Positions 25,822-33,441 of a stretch of 64,000 nt of DNA are shown here, piece after piece. The notes beneath the pieces are model-generated. The model was not told the DNA's origin. It made no database searches and worked only from the letters and a program-made list of their open reading frames with translations. The translations under genes and the position numbers were made by a program. The DNA comes from Patulibacter defluvii (GTDB lineage Bacteria > Actinomycetota > Thermoleophilia > Solirubrobacterales > Solirubrobacteraceae), in assembly GCF_034096925.1 (NCBI RefSeq), contig NZ_JAWZSQ010000019.1, positions 45,606 to 109,605 on the forward strand. Reading direction: 5' to 3'. How positions within the stretch are numbered: position 1 is the first letter of the stretch; every line of letters begins with the position of its first letter.

Positions 25822-27663
25822 ATGCTCGACCCCTTCACCCTCCCCTTCGTCCAGCACGGACTCTGGGCCGTCCTGCTGCTGGCCCTCGGCGCCGGCGTGC
25901 TCGGCACCTGGATCGTGCTGCGAGGGCTGGCGTTCTACGCCCACGGCGTGGCGGCGGCCACCTTCCCCGGCCTGGTGCTGGCCGACGGGCTCGGCTTCGC
26001 CGCCCCGCTCGGCGCGCTGGCCGTCGCGCTGCTGTTCGCCGCCGCGGTCGGGCGGCTGGCGACCCGCGGCGGCGACCACAGCACCGTCACCGCGATGGTG
26101 CTCGTCGGGGCCCTCGCCGGCGGCGTGCTGCTGGCCAGCGACGTCTTCGACGCGGCCGCCAGCGTCAACGGGCTGCTGTTCGGCAGCCTGCTGGTGATCG
26201 GCGACCGCGACCTGCTGATCGCCGGCGCCGCGAGCGTGGTGGTGCTGGCGGCGAGCCTGACCCTCGGCCCGCGCTGGCTGGCGCTCGGCTTCGACCGCGA
26301 CGGCGCACGCGCCCTCGGCGTCCGCGACGGCCTCCCCGACGCGGTGCTGCTGGTGCTCGTCGCGCTGGTCGCCGTCGCCACGCTGTCGGCGGTCGGCGCG
26401 CTGCTGGCCGCGGCGCTGATGGTGATCCCGGCCGCCGCCGTCCGTCCCTGGATCCGCCGGATGCCGAGCTGGCAGCTGGCGACCACGCTGGTGACCGCGG
26501 CCCTCGGCGCCGCCGGTCTCTGGCTCTCCGTGCAGACCAACGCCCCGCCCGGGGCGACGATCGCCGTCCTGGCAGGAGCCCTGTTCCTCATGAGCGTGAC
26601 CCTCCACTGGTTCCTCCGCGGCCGCTCCGGCGGCCCCCGACGCCGGCGGCTGGCCGGCCGCCCGGCGCTGCTGGCGCTGCTGGCCCTGATCGGCGCCGGG
26701 GTCGCGGGCTGCGGCAGCGACGCCGGCGGCTCCGGCGACCGGCTGGCCGTCGTCGCCACCACCACCCAGCTCGGCGACCTCGTGCGCGAGATCGGCGGCG
26801 ACCGCGTCGACGTCCACCAGATCCTGCAGCCGAACAGCGACCCGCACGAGTACGAGCCGCGGCCGAAGGACGTTCGCGAGACCGCGACCGCGAAGCTCGT
26901 GGTCGCCTCGGGCGACGGCCTCGACCCGTGGATCGGCGACGTCGTCGAGGAGAGCGGCGGCGACGCGACCACGCTGACCGTCGGCGACCGCGTCCCGACC
27001 AAGCTGGCCGGCGGCGAGCACGAGCACGACGACCACGGGGCCGAGGAGGAGCACGCCGCCGAGGAGGAGCACGGCCACGACCACGGCCACGGCGAGGGCG
27101 GCGTCGACCCCCACTGGTGGCACGACCCGCGCAACGTCGTCGCCGCCGTGCCGGTGATCCGCGACGCGCTGATCCGCGCCGATCCCGACGGGGCCGACGC
27201 GATCCGCGCCAGCGCCGACGCCTACCTGCGCAAGGTCCGCGCGCTCGACGCCGGGATCGCCCGCTGCATCGACCAGGTGCCGGCCGGGCAGCGCAAGCTC
27301 GTCACCAGCCACGACGCCTTCGGCTACTTCACCCACCGCTACGGGATCGAGGTGATCGGCGCGGTGATCCCCTCCCAGACCACCCAGGCCCAGCCCTCGG
27401 CCGGCGACGTCGCCAAGCTCGCGCGGCTGGTCGAGCGCGAGCGGGTGCGGGCCGTCTTCCCCGAGTCGTCGGTCAACCGCAAGCTGGCCGACGCCCTCGC
27501 CCGCCAGACCGGCGCCGTCTCCAACCTGACGCTCTACGGCGACACGCTCGGCCCGGCCGGCAGCGACGGCGCCACCTACCTCGGGATGGAGCAGCACAAC
27601 GCCGACGCGATGGTGCGGGGCTTCAGCGGTGGCGCGGTACGCTGCCGGATCCCCGGACTGTGA
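25822..27663 (+). CDS. Zinc/manganese ABC transporter permease fused to metal-binding lipoprotein
   Basis: One uninterrupted 613-residue frame encodes two proteins that are normally separate. Residues 1-265 are an ABC-3 type permease (ZnuB/MntB-like) with about eight helices. Residues 275-297 then form a new basic-hydrophobic segment (RRRRLAGRPALLALLALIG, ending GVAGC) that looks exactly like a lipoprotein signal peptide with lipidated Cys297. Residues 305-613 are a cluster A-I (ZnuA-like) binding protein: PHEYEP (His342), a His/Asp/Glu-rich loop at 399-424, HWWHDPRN (His431, His434), TSHDAF (His497) and YGDTLG (Asp574). Signal peptidase II could release the binding protein from the permease. 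It is first in an operon with an ATPase and a second permease. Confidence 0.85.
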   Translation: MLDPFTLPFVQHGLWAVLLLALGAGVLGTWIVLRGLAFYAHGVAAATFPGLVLADGLGFAAPLGALAVALLFAAAVGRLATRGGDHSTVTAMVLVGALAGGVLLASDVFDAAASVNGLLFGSLLVIGDRDLLIAGAASVVVLAASLTLGPRWLALGFDRDGARALGVRDGLPDAVLLVLVALVAVATLSAVGALLAAALMVIPAAAVRPWIRRMPSWQLATTLVTAALGAAGLWLSVQTNAPPGATIAVLAGALFLMSVTLHWFLRGRSGGPRRRRLAGRPALLALLALIGAGVAGCGSDAGGSGDRLAVVATTTQLGDLVREIGGDRVDVHQILQPNSDPHEYEPRPKDVRETATAKLVVASGDGLDPWIGDVVEESGGDATTLTVGDRVPTKLAGGEHEHDDHGAEEEHAAEEEHGHDHGHGEGGVDPHWWHDPRNVVAAVPVIRDALIRADPDGADAIRASADAYLRKVRALDAGIARCIDQVPAGQRKLVTSHDAFGYFTHRYGIEVIGAVIPSQTTQAQPSAGDVAKLARLVERERVRAVFPESSVNRKLADALARQTGAVSNLTLYGDTLGPAGSDGATYLGMEQHNADAMVRGFSGGAVRCRIPGL

Positions 27664-27680
27664 GCGACGAGGACCCGCAG

Positions 27681-28544
27681 ATGCAGGCCACGGGGGCAGC
27701 GACGTCGTCGCGCGGCGAGCCGATCGCCGCCCCCGCCCCCGACCCGACCCCGATCGACGGGGTCGCGCAGGTCTGCGGCCACGGCGACGGAGCGGACGCC
27801 GACGGCCGTCCGCTGGTCGAGCTGGACGGCGTCGCCGTCGGCTACGACCAGACGCTGGCCCTGCGCGAGGTCGGCTTCCGCGCCTGCGCCGGCGAGCGGA
27901 TCGCGATCCTCGGCCCCAACGGCGGCGGCAAGACCACGCTCTTCCGCACCGTCCTCGGCGAGCTGCCGGTTCGCGAGGGCCGGATGACGCTCCGCGACGA
28001 GGTCGCCGTCGTCCCCCAGACCGAGCGCTCGCGGCTCGACTTCCCGGTCAGCGCGCTCGACGTGGTCCTGATGGGGACGATCGCCCACCGGCCGTGGTGG
28101 CGCGGTCCCGGCCGCGGCGAACGGCAGAAGGCCCGCGCGGCGCTGCGGGCGGTCGGGTTGGAGGATCGGGCCGAGGCCGGCTTCGGCGCCCTCTCCGGCG
28201 GCCAGCGGCAGCGGGTGCTGGTGGCGCGGGCGCTGGTCCGCGACTCCCGGATCCTGCTCTTCGACGAGCCCTTCACCGGCCTCGACACGGCCTCCAGCGA
28301 GCGGCTGCAGCGGCTGATCGACGACCTCGCCGCCGCCGGCCACCTGCTGCTGATCGCCACCCACGACGTCGCCCAGGCGCGCGGCTGGGACCGGGTGCTG
28401 TGCCTCAACGGCCGCCAGGTGGCGTTCGGCGAGCCGGCCACGACGCTGACGCCGGAGACGCTCCAGGCCACCTACGGCCACGACCTGGTGCGGCTGGGCG
28501 ACGGTGACGCGGTCGCCGTCGTCTGCGACCACCGCCACGGATGA
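27681..28544 (+). CDS. Metal ABC transporter ATP-binding protein
   Basis: A 287-residue ABC ATPase of the ZnuC/MntA type. Walker A GPNGGGKTT, Q-loop VPQTE, signature LSGGQRQR, Walker B ILLFDEPFTGLD and the switch His of ATHD are present. The N-terminal 40 residues before VELDGVAVGYDQ are a Pro/Ala-rich extension. The start at 27681 is preferred because GAGGA lies 8 nt upstream; a GTG at 27660 overlapping the previous stop (GTGA) is an alternative. The protein energises uptake of zinc or manganese with the fused permease upstream and the permease downstream, whose start overlaps its stop by 4 bp. Confidence 0.92.
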   Translation: MQATGAATSSRGEPIAAPAPDPTPIDGVAQVCGHGDGADADGRPLVELDGVAVGYDQTLALREVGFRACAGERIAILGPNGGGKTTLFRTVLGELPVREGRMTLRDEVAVVPQTERSRLDFPVSALDVVLMGTIAHRPWWRGPGRGERQKARAALRAVGLEDRAEAGFGALSGGQRQRVLVARALVRDSRILLFDEPFTGLDTASSERLQRLIDDLAAAGHLLLIATHDVAQARGWDRVLCLNGRQVAFGEPATTLTPETLQATYGHDLVRLGDGDAVAVVCDHRHG

Positions 28545-29389
28545 GCGCCACGCTGGCCAACGTCGTGCTCGACCCGTTCGGGCAGGGCATCATGCAGCGG
28601 GCGCTGGCCGAGGTCGTGCTGCTGGGGATCGCCGGCGGCCTGCTCGGCTGCTGGATCGTCTTCCACCGCCTCAGCTACAGCGCCGAGGCGCTGCCGCACG
28701 CGATGTTCCCCGGGCTGGTCGGGGCGGCGCTGATCGGGGTCCCGCTGGTGGTCGGCGGCGCCGTCGGGCTGCTGGTGGCGGCGCTGGCGATCTCGGCCGC
28801 GTCGCGGATCGCCACCGTCGACCGCGACACCTCGATCTCGGTCGTCTTCACCTCGATGTTCGGGCTCGGCGTGGTGCTGGCCCTCTCCCCCGACTCGCCG
28901 CCGGGCGTCCAGGAGCTGCTGTTCGGCGACGTGCTCGGCCTGACCAGCGGCGACGTCGCGACCGCGGCCGGGCTGACGCTGCTGGTGGTGGTGGCGCTGC
29001 GGACCCTGCACCCGCGGCTGCTGGCGACCGCCTTCGACCGCGACGGCGCCCGCGCGCTGGGCCTGCGGCCGGGCGCGATCGACCTGCTGCTGGTGGCGCT
29101 GATCGCGGTCGCGACGCTGATCTGCGTCCAGGCGCTCGGCAACCTCTTCGTGGCGGCGACGCTGGTCGCCCCCGCCGCCGGCGCGCGGCTCTTCGGCCGC
29201 TCGGTGCCGGCGACGATGGCGCTGGCGGTGGCGATCGCGATCGGCTGCGGGATCGCGGGGCTCTACGTCTCGTACTACGCCCACACCGCCACCGGCGCCT
29301 CGATCGCGGCGGTGACGGTGCTGGTCTACCTGGCGCTCGCCGGAGGCGCCCGGCTGGCGAGCGCCCGCCGCCCCGCCCCAGCCGGCTGA
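28541..29389 (+). CDS. Metal ABC transporter permease
   Basis: A 282-residue ABC-3 family permease with about eight transmembrane helices, homologous in layout to the first 265 residues of the fused gene at 25822 (shared features: LGCWIVFHRLSYSAEALPHAMFPG against LGTWIVLRGLAFYAHGVAAATFPG, and FDRDGARALGLRPG against FDRDGARALGVRDG). The two permeases probably form a heterodimer around one ATPase dimer, an unusual arrangement since most ZnuABC systems use a single permease. The ATG overlaps the ATPase stop by 4 bp (ATGA). It ends 10 bp from the convergent CobW gene. Confidence 0.9.
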   Translation: MSATLANVVLDPFGQGIMQRALAEVVLLGIAGGLLGCWIVFHRLSYSAEALPHAMFPGLVGAALIGVPLVVGGAVGLLVAALAISAASRIATVDRDTSISVVFTSMFGLGVVLALSPDSPPGVQELLFGDVLGLTSGDVATAAGLTLLVVVALRTLHPRLLATAFDRDGARALGLRPGAIDLLLVALIAVATLICVQALGNLFVAATLVAPAAGARLFGRSVPATMALAVAIAIGCGIAGLYVSYYAHTATGASIAAVTVLVYLALAGGARLASARRPAPAG

Positions 29390-29399
29390 CCCGGCGTCC

Positions 29400-30662
29400 C
29401 TACGCCGCCAGCGGCGCGTCGTCGTGGCCGTGGCGGCCGTGGCGGTGCAGCTCGTCGCTGCCCCAGCGCGGCCACGGGTCGGGCAGCGCCAGCAGCGCGG
29501 CGGGGCCGGCGGCCAGCTCCTCGTCGGTCACCAGCGCGGCGTCGAGCCGGGCGACGAGCGCGTCGCGGTCGAGGTCGTGGCCGATCAGGACCAGCTCCTG
29601 CCGGCGGTCGCCGAAGCGCGGGTGCCAGCCCTCGCGCAGCTGCGCCCGCAGCTCCGGGTCCTGCGGCCACTCGCGCTCAGGCACCGTCGCCCACCAGGTG
29701 CCGATCGCGCCGAGGTTGATGATCGGGCCCGCCGTCGACCACTCGCCGACCACCGCCGGCCGCGAGGCGATCCAGAAGAAGCCCTTCGAGCGGATCACGC
29801 CCGGCCACGGCTCGTGGACCGCCGCCCACAGCCGCTCGGGGTGGAACGGCCGCCGCTGGCGGTAGACGAGGCTGCCGATCCCGTACTCCTCGGTCTCCGG
29901 CTGCTCCTCGCCGCGCAGCACCTGCAGCCAGCCGGGATGCTCGGACGCGCGGTCGAAGTCGAAGCGGCCGGTGTCGAGCAGCTGGTCCAGCGGCACCCGC
30001 CCGTGCTCGGCGTGGACGATCGTGGCCCCGCGGTTGAGGGTGCGGACGGTCGACTCGGTCCGCTTCAGCCGCGCGCCGTCGACCAGGTCGGTCTTGTTGA
30101 GCACGATCAGGTCGGCGAACTCGACCTGGTCGACCAGCAGGTCGGCGACGGTCCGCTCGTCGTCCTCGCCCAGCGACTCGCCGCGGGCGGTGATGTCGTC
30201 GACCGAGCCGAGGTCGTCGACGAAGCGGGCGGCGTCGACGACGGTGACCATCGAGTCGAGCCGGGCGACGTCGGAGAGGCTGGTCCCGTCCTCGCCCTCG
30301 AAGGTGAAGGTCTCGGCCACCGGCAGCGGCTCGCTGATCCCGGTCGACTCGATCACCAGGTGGTCGAAGCGGCCCTCGCGCGCCAACCGGGTGACCTCGA
30401 CCAGCAGGTCCTCGCGGAGCGTGCAGCAGATGCAGCCGTTCGACATCTCCACCAAGCGCTCCTCGACCCGGTCGAGCTGGGCGTCGCCGCGCTCGACCAG
30501 CGCGGCGTCGACGTTGACCTCGCTCATGTCGTTGACGATCACCGCGATCCGGCGGCCCTCGCGGTTGTGGAGCAGGTGGTTGAGGAGCGTCGTCTTGCCG
30601 GCGCCGAGGAAGCCGGAGAGGACGGTCACCGGCAGTCGCCGGTCGGTCGGTGCAGTCGCCAT
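29400..30662 (-). CDS. CobW/ZNG1-type GTPase metallochaperone
   Basis: A 420-residue GTPase of the COG0523 family. The P-loop SGFLGAGKTT is at 16-25, the metal-binding CxCC motif GCICC at 76-80 (Cys77, Cys79, Cys80), Walker B-like HLVIESTGISEP, the G4 motif NKTD, and a C-terminal CobW_C domain. The last residues (HRHGRHGHDD) form a His-rich tail. Such proteins move zinc to client enzymes when zinc is scarce. The gene is convergent with the zinc/manganese uptake operon and its promoter carries the same operator-like sequence, so coregulation in low metal is likely. The start at 30662 has TATAGT 7 nt upstream and probably gives a leaderless mRNA. Confidence 0.92.
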   Translation of the reverse strand: MATAPTDRRLPVTVLSGFLGAGKTTLLNHLLHNREGRRIAVIVNDMSEVNVDAALVERGDAQLDRVEERLVEMSNGCICCTLREDLLVEVTRLAREGRFDHLVIESTGISEPLPVAETFTFEGEDGTSLSDVARLDSMVTVVDAARFVDDLGSVDDITARGESLGEDDERTVADLLVDQVEFADLIVLNKTDLVDGARLKRTESTVRTLNRGATIVHAEHGRVPLDQLLDTGRFDFDRASEHPGWLQVLRGEEQPETEEYGIGSLVYRQRRPFHPERLWAAVHEPWPGVIRSKGFFWIASRPAVVGEWSTAGPIINLGAIGTWWATVPEREWPQDPELRAQLREGWHPRFGDRRQELVLIGHDLDRDALVARLDAALVTDEELAAGPAALLALPDPWPRWGSDELHRHGRHGHDDAPLAA

Positions 30663-30669
30663 GGCGTTG

Positions 30670-30699
30670 ACTATATGGGATTGAGTCTCATTATGTTCA
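30670..30699 (-). promoter_or_regulatory. Promoter of the CobW gene with Zur-like operator
   Basis: On the minus strand, -10 TATAGT (30670-30675) is 7 nt before the start codon. A -35-like TGAACA (30694-30699) is 18 bp upstream, and between them lies TGAGACTCAATCCCA (30676-30690), which matches the importer operator at 25786 in TGAGACTC and in the TC-x-CA at the other end. A repressor bound here would block RNA polymerase. The divergent serine hydrolase at 30761 starts 98 bp away and could be affected too. Confidence 0.65.
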
Positions 30700-30760
30700 G
30701 AACCGGGCGGGTTGCCGCCCGCGCTCGCCGGTACGCTCGCGCCGGCCGCTCCCCCCGCCC

Positions 30761-31876
30761 GTGCCCCGTCTCCCCTGCCGCCGTTCCCGGACGCTGCTCG
30801 CGCTCGTCCTGCTCGCCGTGGCCGCCGTCGCCGCCGCGCTGCTGCTGATCCGCGGCGACGACCCGCCGGCCTACCGCCCGCCGGCCTCGACCGCGGCGCT
30901 GGTGGCGCGGATCCGGGCGGTCGTTCCCGGCGCGCTGCGCGACAGCCGCACCCCCGGCGCCGCGATCGCCGTCGTCGCCGACGGGCGGCTGGCCTGGGCG
31001 GGCGGGATCGGTCGCGCCGACGCTCGCCGGCCGGTGACGGCGCGGACCGCGTTCCAGGCCGGCTCGCTCTCGAAGACGGTGACGGCCTGGGCGCTGCGCT
31101 CGCCCGCCGGTCGGCGGCTGCTGCCGCTCGACGAACCGCTCGACCAGCGGCTGCGGCCGTGGCCGCTCGCCCAGCGCCCGCGCGGGATCACCGTCGCGCG
31201 GCTGCTCAGCCACACCGCCGGGCTCGGCGTCCCCGGCTACCTGGGCAGCGACCGGCCCGGACCGCTGCCGAGCGCCTGGCAGTCGCTGCGCGGCGAGGCC
31301 GGCAGCGCCGCCACCCGCGCCGGCGACGACCGCCGCGGCCCGGTCCCGATCGTCGCGCCGCCGGGTCGCGAGTACCGCTACTCCGGCGGCGGCTACACGC
31401 TGCTCCAGTACGCGCTCGAACGGCGCGGCGGCCAGCCGTTCGCCCGCTGGATGGCACGGAACGCGCTGCAGCCGCTGGCGATGGACCGCAGCCGCTTCGG
31501 CTGGCCGCCGGCGGCCGACGCGGCGGTCGGTCACGACGGCGCCGGGCGGCCCGTGCCGGGCCACCGCTACGCCGAGCTGGCCGCCGCCGGCCTGTCGACC
31601 ACCGCCGGGGACCTGGGCCGCTTCCTCGCCGCCGTGCTCGCCGACCCGCGCGGGATCGACCGTCCCCAGCCCGCGACCGGCGGCCACTACGGCCTCGGGA
31701 TCGAGCGGCGGCCGCTGCGCGACGGCGACCTGCTGCTCTGGCACGAGGGCGTCAACCGCGGCTGGCACGCGCGGCTGCTGCTGCTCCCCCGCCACCGGCT
31801 GGCGGTCGCGGTGCTGACCAACGGCGACGGCGGCGGCGCGGTCGCCGACGCGGTCGAGCGGCTGCTGGTCGGCTAG
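30761..31876 (+). CDS. Beta-lactamase-related serine hydrolase, membrane-anchored
   Basis: A 371-residue protein with an N-terminal membrane anchor or signal (residues 10-31) and a class C beta-lactamase/DD-peptidase-like domain. The nucleophile motif SxxK is SLSK (about residue 105-108, in AFQAGSLSK), the second motif is YSG (in EYRYSGGGYTLLQ) in place of YxN, and the third region is HEGVNRGW instead of the usual HxG. SHTAGL is also typical. It may be an esterase, peptidase or D-aminopeptidase at the outer face of the membrane. GTG at 30761 follows a TACGCT hexamer by 23 nt, without a Shine-Dalgarno site. It overlaps the next convergent small gene by 4 bp. Confidence 0.8.
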   Translation: MPRLPCRRSRTLLALVLLAVAAVAAALLLIRGDDPPAYRPPASTAALVARIRAVVPGALRDSRTPGAAIAVVADGRLAWAGGIGRADARRPVTARTAFQAGSLSKTVTAWALRSPAGRRLLPLDEPLDQRLRPWPLAQRPRGITVARLLSHTAGLGVPGYLGSDRPGPLPSAWQSLRGEAGSAATRAGDDRRGPVPIVAPPGREYRYSGGGYTLLQYALERRGGQPFARWMARNALQPLAMDRSRFGWPPAADAAVGHDGAGRPVPGHRYAELAAAGLSTTAGDLGRFLAAVLADPRGIDRPQPATGGHYGLGIERRPLRDGDLLLWHEGVNRGWHARLLLLPRHRLAVAVLTNGDGGGAVADAVERLLVG

Positions 31877-32130
31877 CGCCCCGGAGGCGCCGGCGCGACC
31901 ACGGCCGGCGGGGCGGCGGCGGTCGCGCGCCCGCCGGCGGCGTCGCCCGGCGCGTGGGCCGACGGTCCCAGGACGCCCGCGGCGAGCACGCCGAGGCCGA
32001 GCACCGTCCGACGCACGGCGGTCCGCACGCGCGGGCGCAGCAGCACCGGCAGCTTCGTCTCCAGCCACATCCGCGCGCCGCTGGCCCCGGCGACGGCCGT
32101 CATCGCGCCCGCGGCGCACTGCATGCACAC
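31873..32130 (-). CDS. Small membrane protein with N-terminal CxxC motif
   Basis: An 85-residue protein starting MCMQCAAGAM, with a Cys-x2-Cys pair at positions 2 and 5, a basic middle part and one hydrophobic helix (about 44-58), followed by an Ala/Pro-rich tail. Similar very short proteins with an N-terminal CMxC and one helix are common as hypothetical genes in actinobacteria. The CxxC could bind metal or heme, or be redox active; nothing else identifies its role. It is convergent with the serine hydrolase (4-bp overlap). Coding is supported by third-position GC use, but the short length leaves some doubt. Confidence 0.5.
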   Translation of the reverse strand: MCMQCAAGAMTAVAGASGARMWLETKLPVLLRPRVRTAVRRTVLGLGVLAAGVLGPSAHAPGDAAGGRATAAAPPAVVAPAPPGR

Positions 32131-32149
32131 GGACCACAGTCAAGCAGCC

Positions 32150-32204
32150 CACGACGACGACGGGCCCGCCCGGCACGAAGCCTGGCGGGCCCGGACTCGT
32201 CGTG
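32150..32204 (-). terminator. Terminator hairpin after the acyl-CoA dehydrogenase pair
   Basis: A long hairpin lies 13 bp beyond the stop codon of the acyl-CoA dehydrogenase at 32217. The inner stem CGGGCCCGCC (32161-32170) pairs perfectly with 32184-32193, and an outer stem CACGACGA (32150-32157) pairs with TCGTCGTG (32197-32204) across a 3-nt symmetric interior gap. There is no T-run, as is common in very GC-rich actinobacteria. Confidence 0.65.
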
Positions 32205-32216
32205 TTGCCGCCCTCG

Positions 32217-33428
32217 CTACTTCAGCTCGGCCGAGCTCTTGCCCAGCAGGTTGCGGGCGATGATCAGCAGCTGGATCTGCTGGGTGCCCTCGAAGATGTC
32301 GAGGATCTTCGCGTCGCGCGACCACTTCTCCAGCAGCTCGTCCTCGCCGTAGCCGGCGGCGCCCGCCAGCTCGACGCACTTGAGCGCGATCTCGGTCGCC
32401 CCGCGGCCGGCCTTGGCCTTCGCCATCGAGGCGTTGACCGAGTTCGGCTTGCGGTTGTCGGCCATCCAGGCGGCCTCCAGCGTCAGCAGCCGGAAGGCCT
32501 CGTAGTCGGACTCCAGCCGCAGCAGCTCGGCGGCGGCGCCGATCTGCAGGTGAGCCGGCTTGTCGTAGTCGACCTCGACGCCCGCCTCCTTCAGCAGCTC
32601 GGTCGTCCGCTCGAGCGACGCCTTCGCCACCCCGACCGCCATCGCGGCGACCATCGGGCGGGTGTTGTCGAACGTCTGCATGACGCCCGCGAAGCCCTTC
32701 TTGACCTCGACCTCCGGCGTCCCGAGCAGGTTCTCCTTCGGGATCCGGCAGTCGGTCAGCGCGAACTGGGCGGTGTCGGAGCCGCGGATGCCGAGCTTGT
32801 GCTCCAGCCGCACCAGCTCGAAGCCGGGCGTGTCGCGCGGGACGATGAACGACTTGATCGCCGCCCGGCCCATGCTCGGGTCGACCGAGGCCCAGACCAC
32901 CACGACGTCGCAGCGGTCGCCGGACGTGACGAAGATCTTGGTCCCGTTGAGGACGTACTCGCCGGTCTCCTCGTCGAGGATCGCGGTCGTCTTGACGGCG
33001 GCCGAGTCGGAGCCGAAGTGCGGCTCGGTGATCGCCATCGCCGCCCACTTGTCGCCGAAGCGGGCCATCTGCTCGTCGTCGGCGACGGCGGCGATCGCGG
33101 CGTTGCCGAGGCCCTGGCCGGGCATCGTCAGCACGAACGAGGTGTCGCCCCAGCAGGCCTCCGCGACGGACAGCACCGTCGAGATGTTGCCGCCGTTGAC
33201 GTTGCCGTCGGTCTGCTTGTTCGAGCGCCCGCCCGAGGCGCTGACGCCGCCCGACGGATCGCCCTCGTTCATGCCCTCGAGCAGGGCGCGGAGCGTGTCG
33301 AGCTCCTTCGGGTAGGTGTGCTCGGCCCGGTCGTACTTGCGCGAGATCGGGCGGAACATCTCGGTCGAGACCTGGCGGGTCATGTCGACCAGGCCCTGGA
33401 ACTTCTTGGGGTTCTCGAGATTGATCAT
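32217..33428 (-). CDS. Acyl-CoA dehydrogenase
   Basis: A 403-residue FAD-dependent acyl-CoA dehydrogenase. Landmarks: AITEPHFGSDSAAVKT (substrate and flavin binding, about 132-147), NGTKIFVTSGDRCDV, KLGIRGSDTAQF, and the catalytic Glu in DIFEGTQQIQ near the C-terminus. It should introduce the alpha-beta double bond in a fatty acyl-CoA and reduce ETF. Directly upstream (13 bp) is a second acyl-CoA dehydrogenase, and the pair is probably one operon. Such pairs in mycobacteria form alpha2beta2 heterotetramers acting on large substrates such as sterol side chains, but here both subunits seem to keep an EGT motif. The substrate is unknown. Confidence 0.9.
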   Translation of the reverse strand: MINLENPKKFQGLVDMTRQVSTEMFRPISRKYDRAEHTYPKELDTLRALLEGMNEGDPSGGVSASGGRSNKQTDGNVNGGNISTVLSVAEACWGDTSFVLTMPGQGLGNAAIAAVADDEQMARFGDKWAAMAITEPHFGSDSAAVKTTAILDEETGEYVLNGTKIFVTSGDRCDVVVVWASVDPSMGRAAIKSFIVPRDTPGFELVRLEHKLGIRGSDTAQFALTDCRIPKENLLGTPEVEVKKGFAGVMQTFDNTRPMVAAMAVGVAKASLERTTELLKEAGVEVDYDKPAHLQIGAAAELLRLESDYEAFRLLTLEAAWMADNRKPNSVNASMAKAKAGRGATEIALKCVELAGAAGYGEDELLEKWSRDAKILDIFEGTQQIQLLIIARNLLGKSSAELK

Positions 33429-33441
33429 GCGTCTCTCCCGC

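Noticed and set aside
27660..27680. GTG at 27660 as the start of the metal ABC ATPase.
   Set aside because: Possible by GTGA overlap, but ATG 27681 has the better ribosome binding site; kept as an alternative in the entry.
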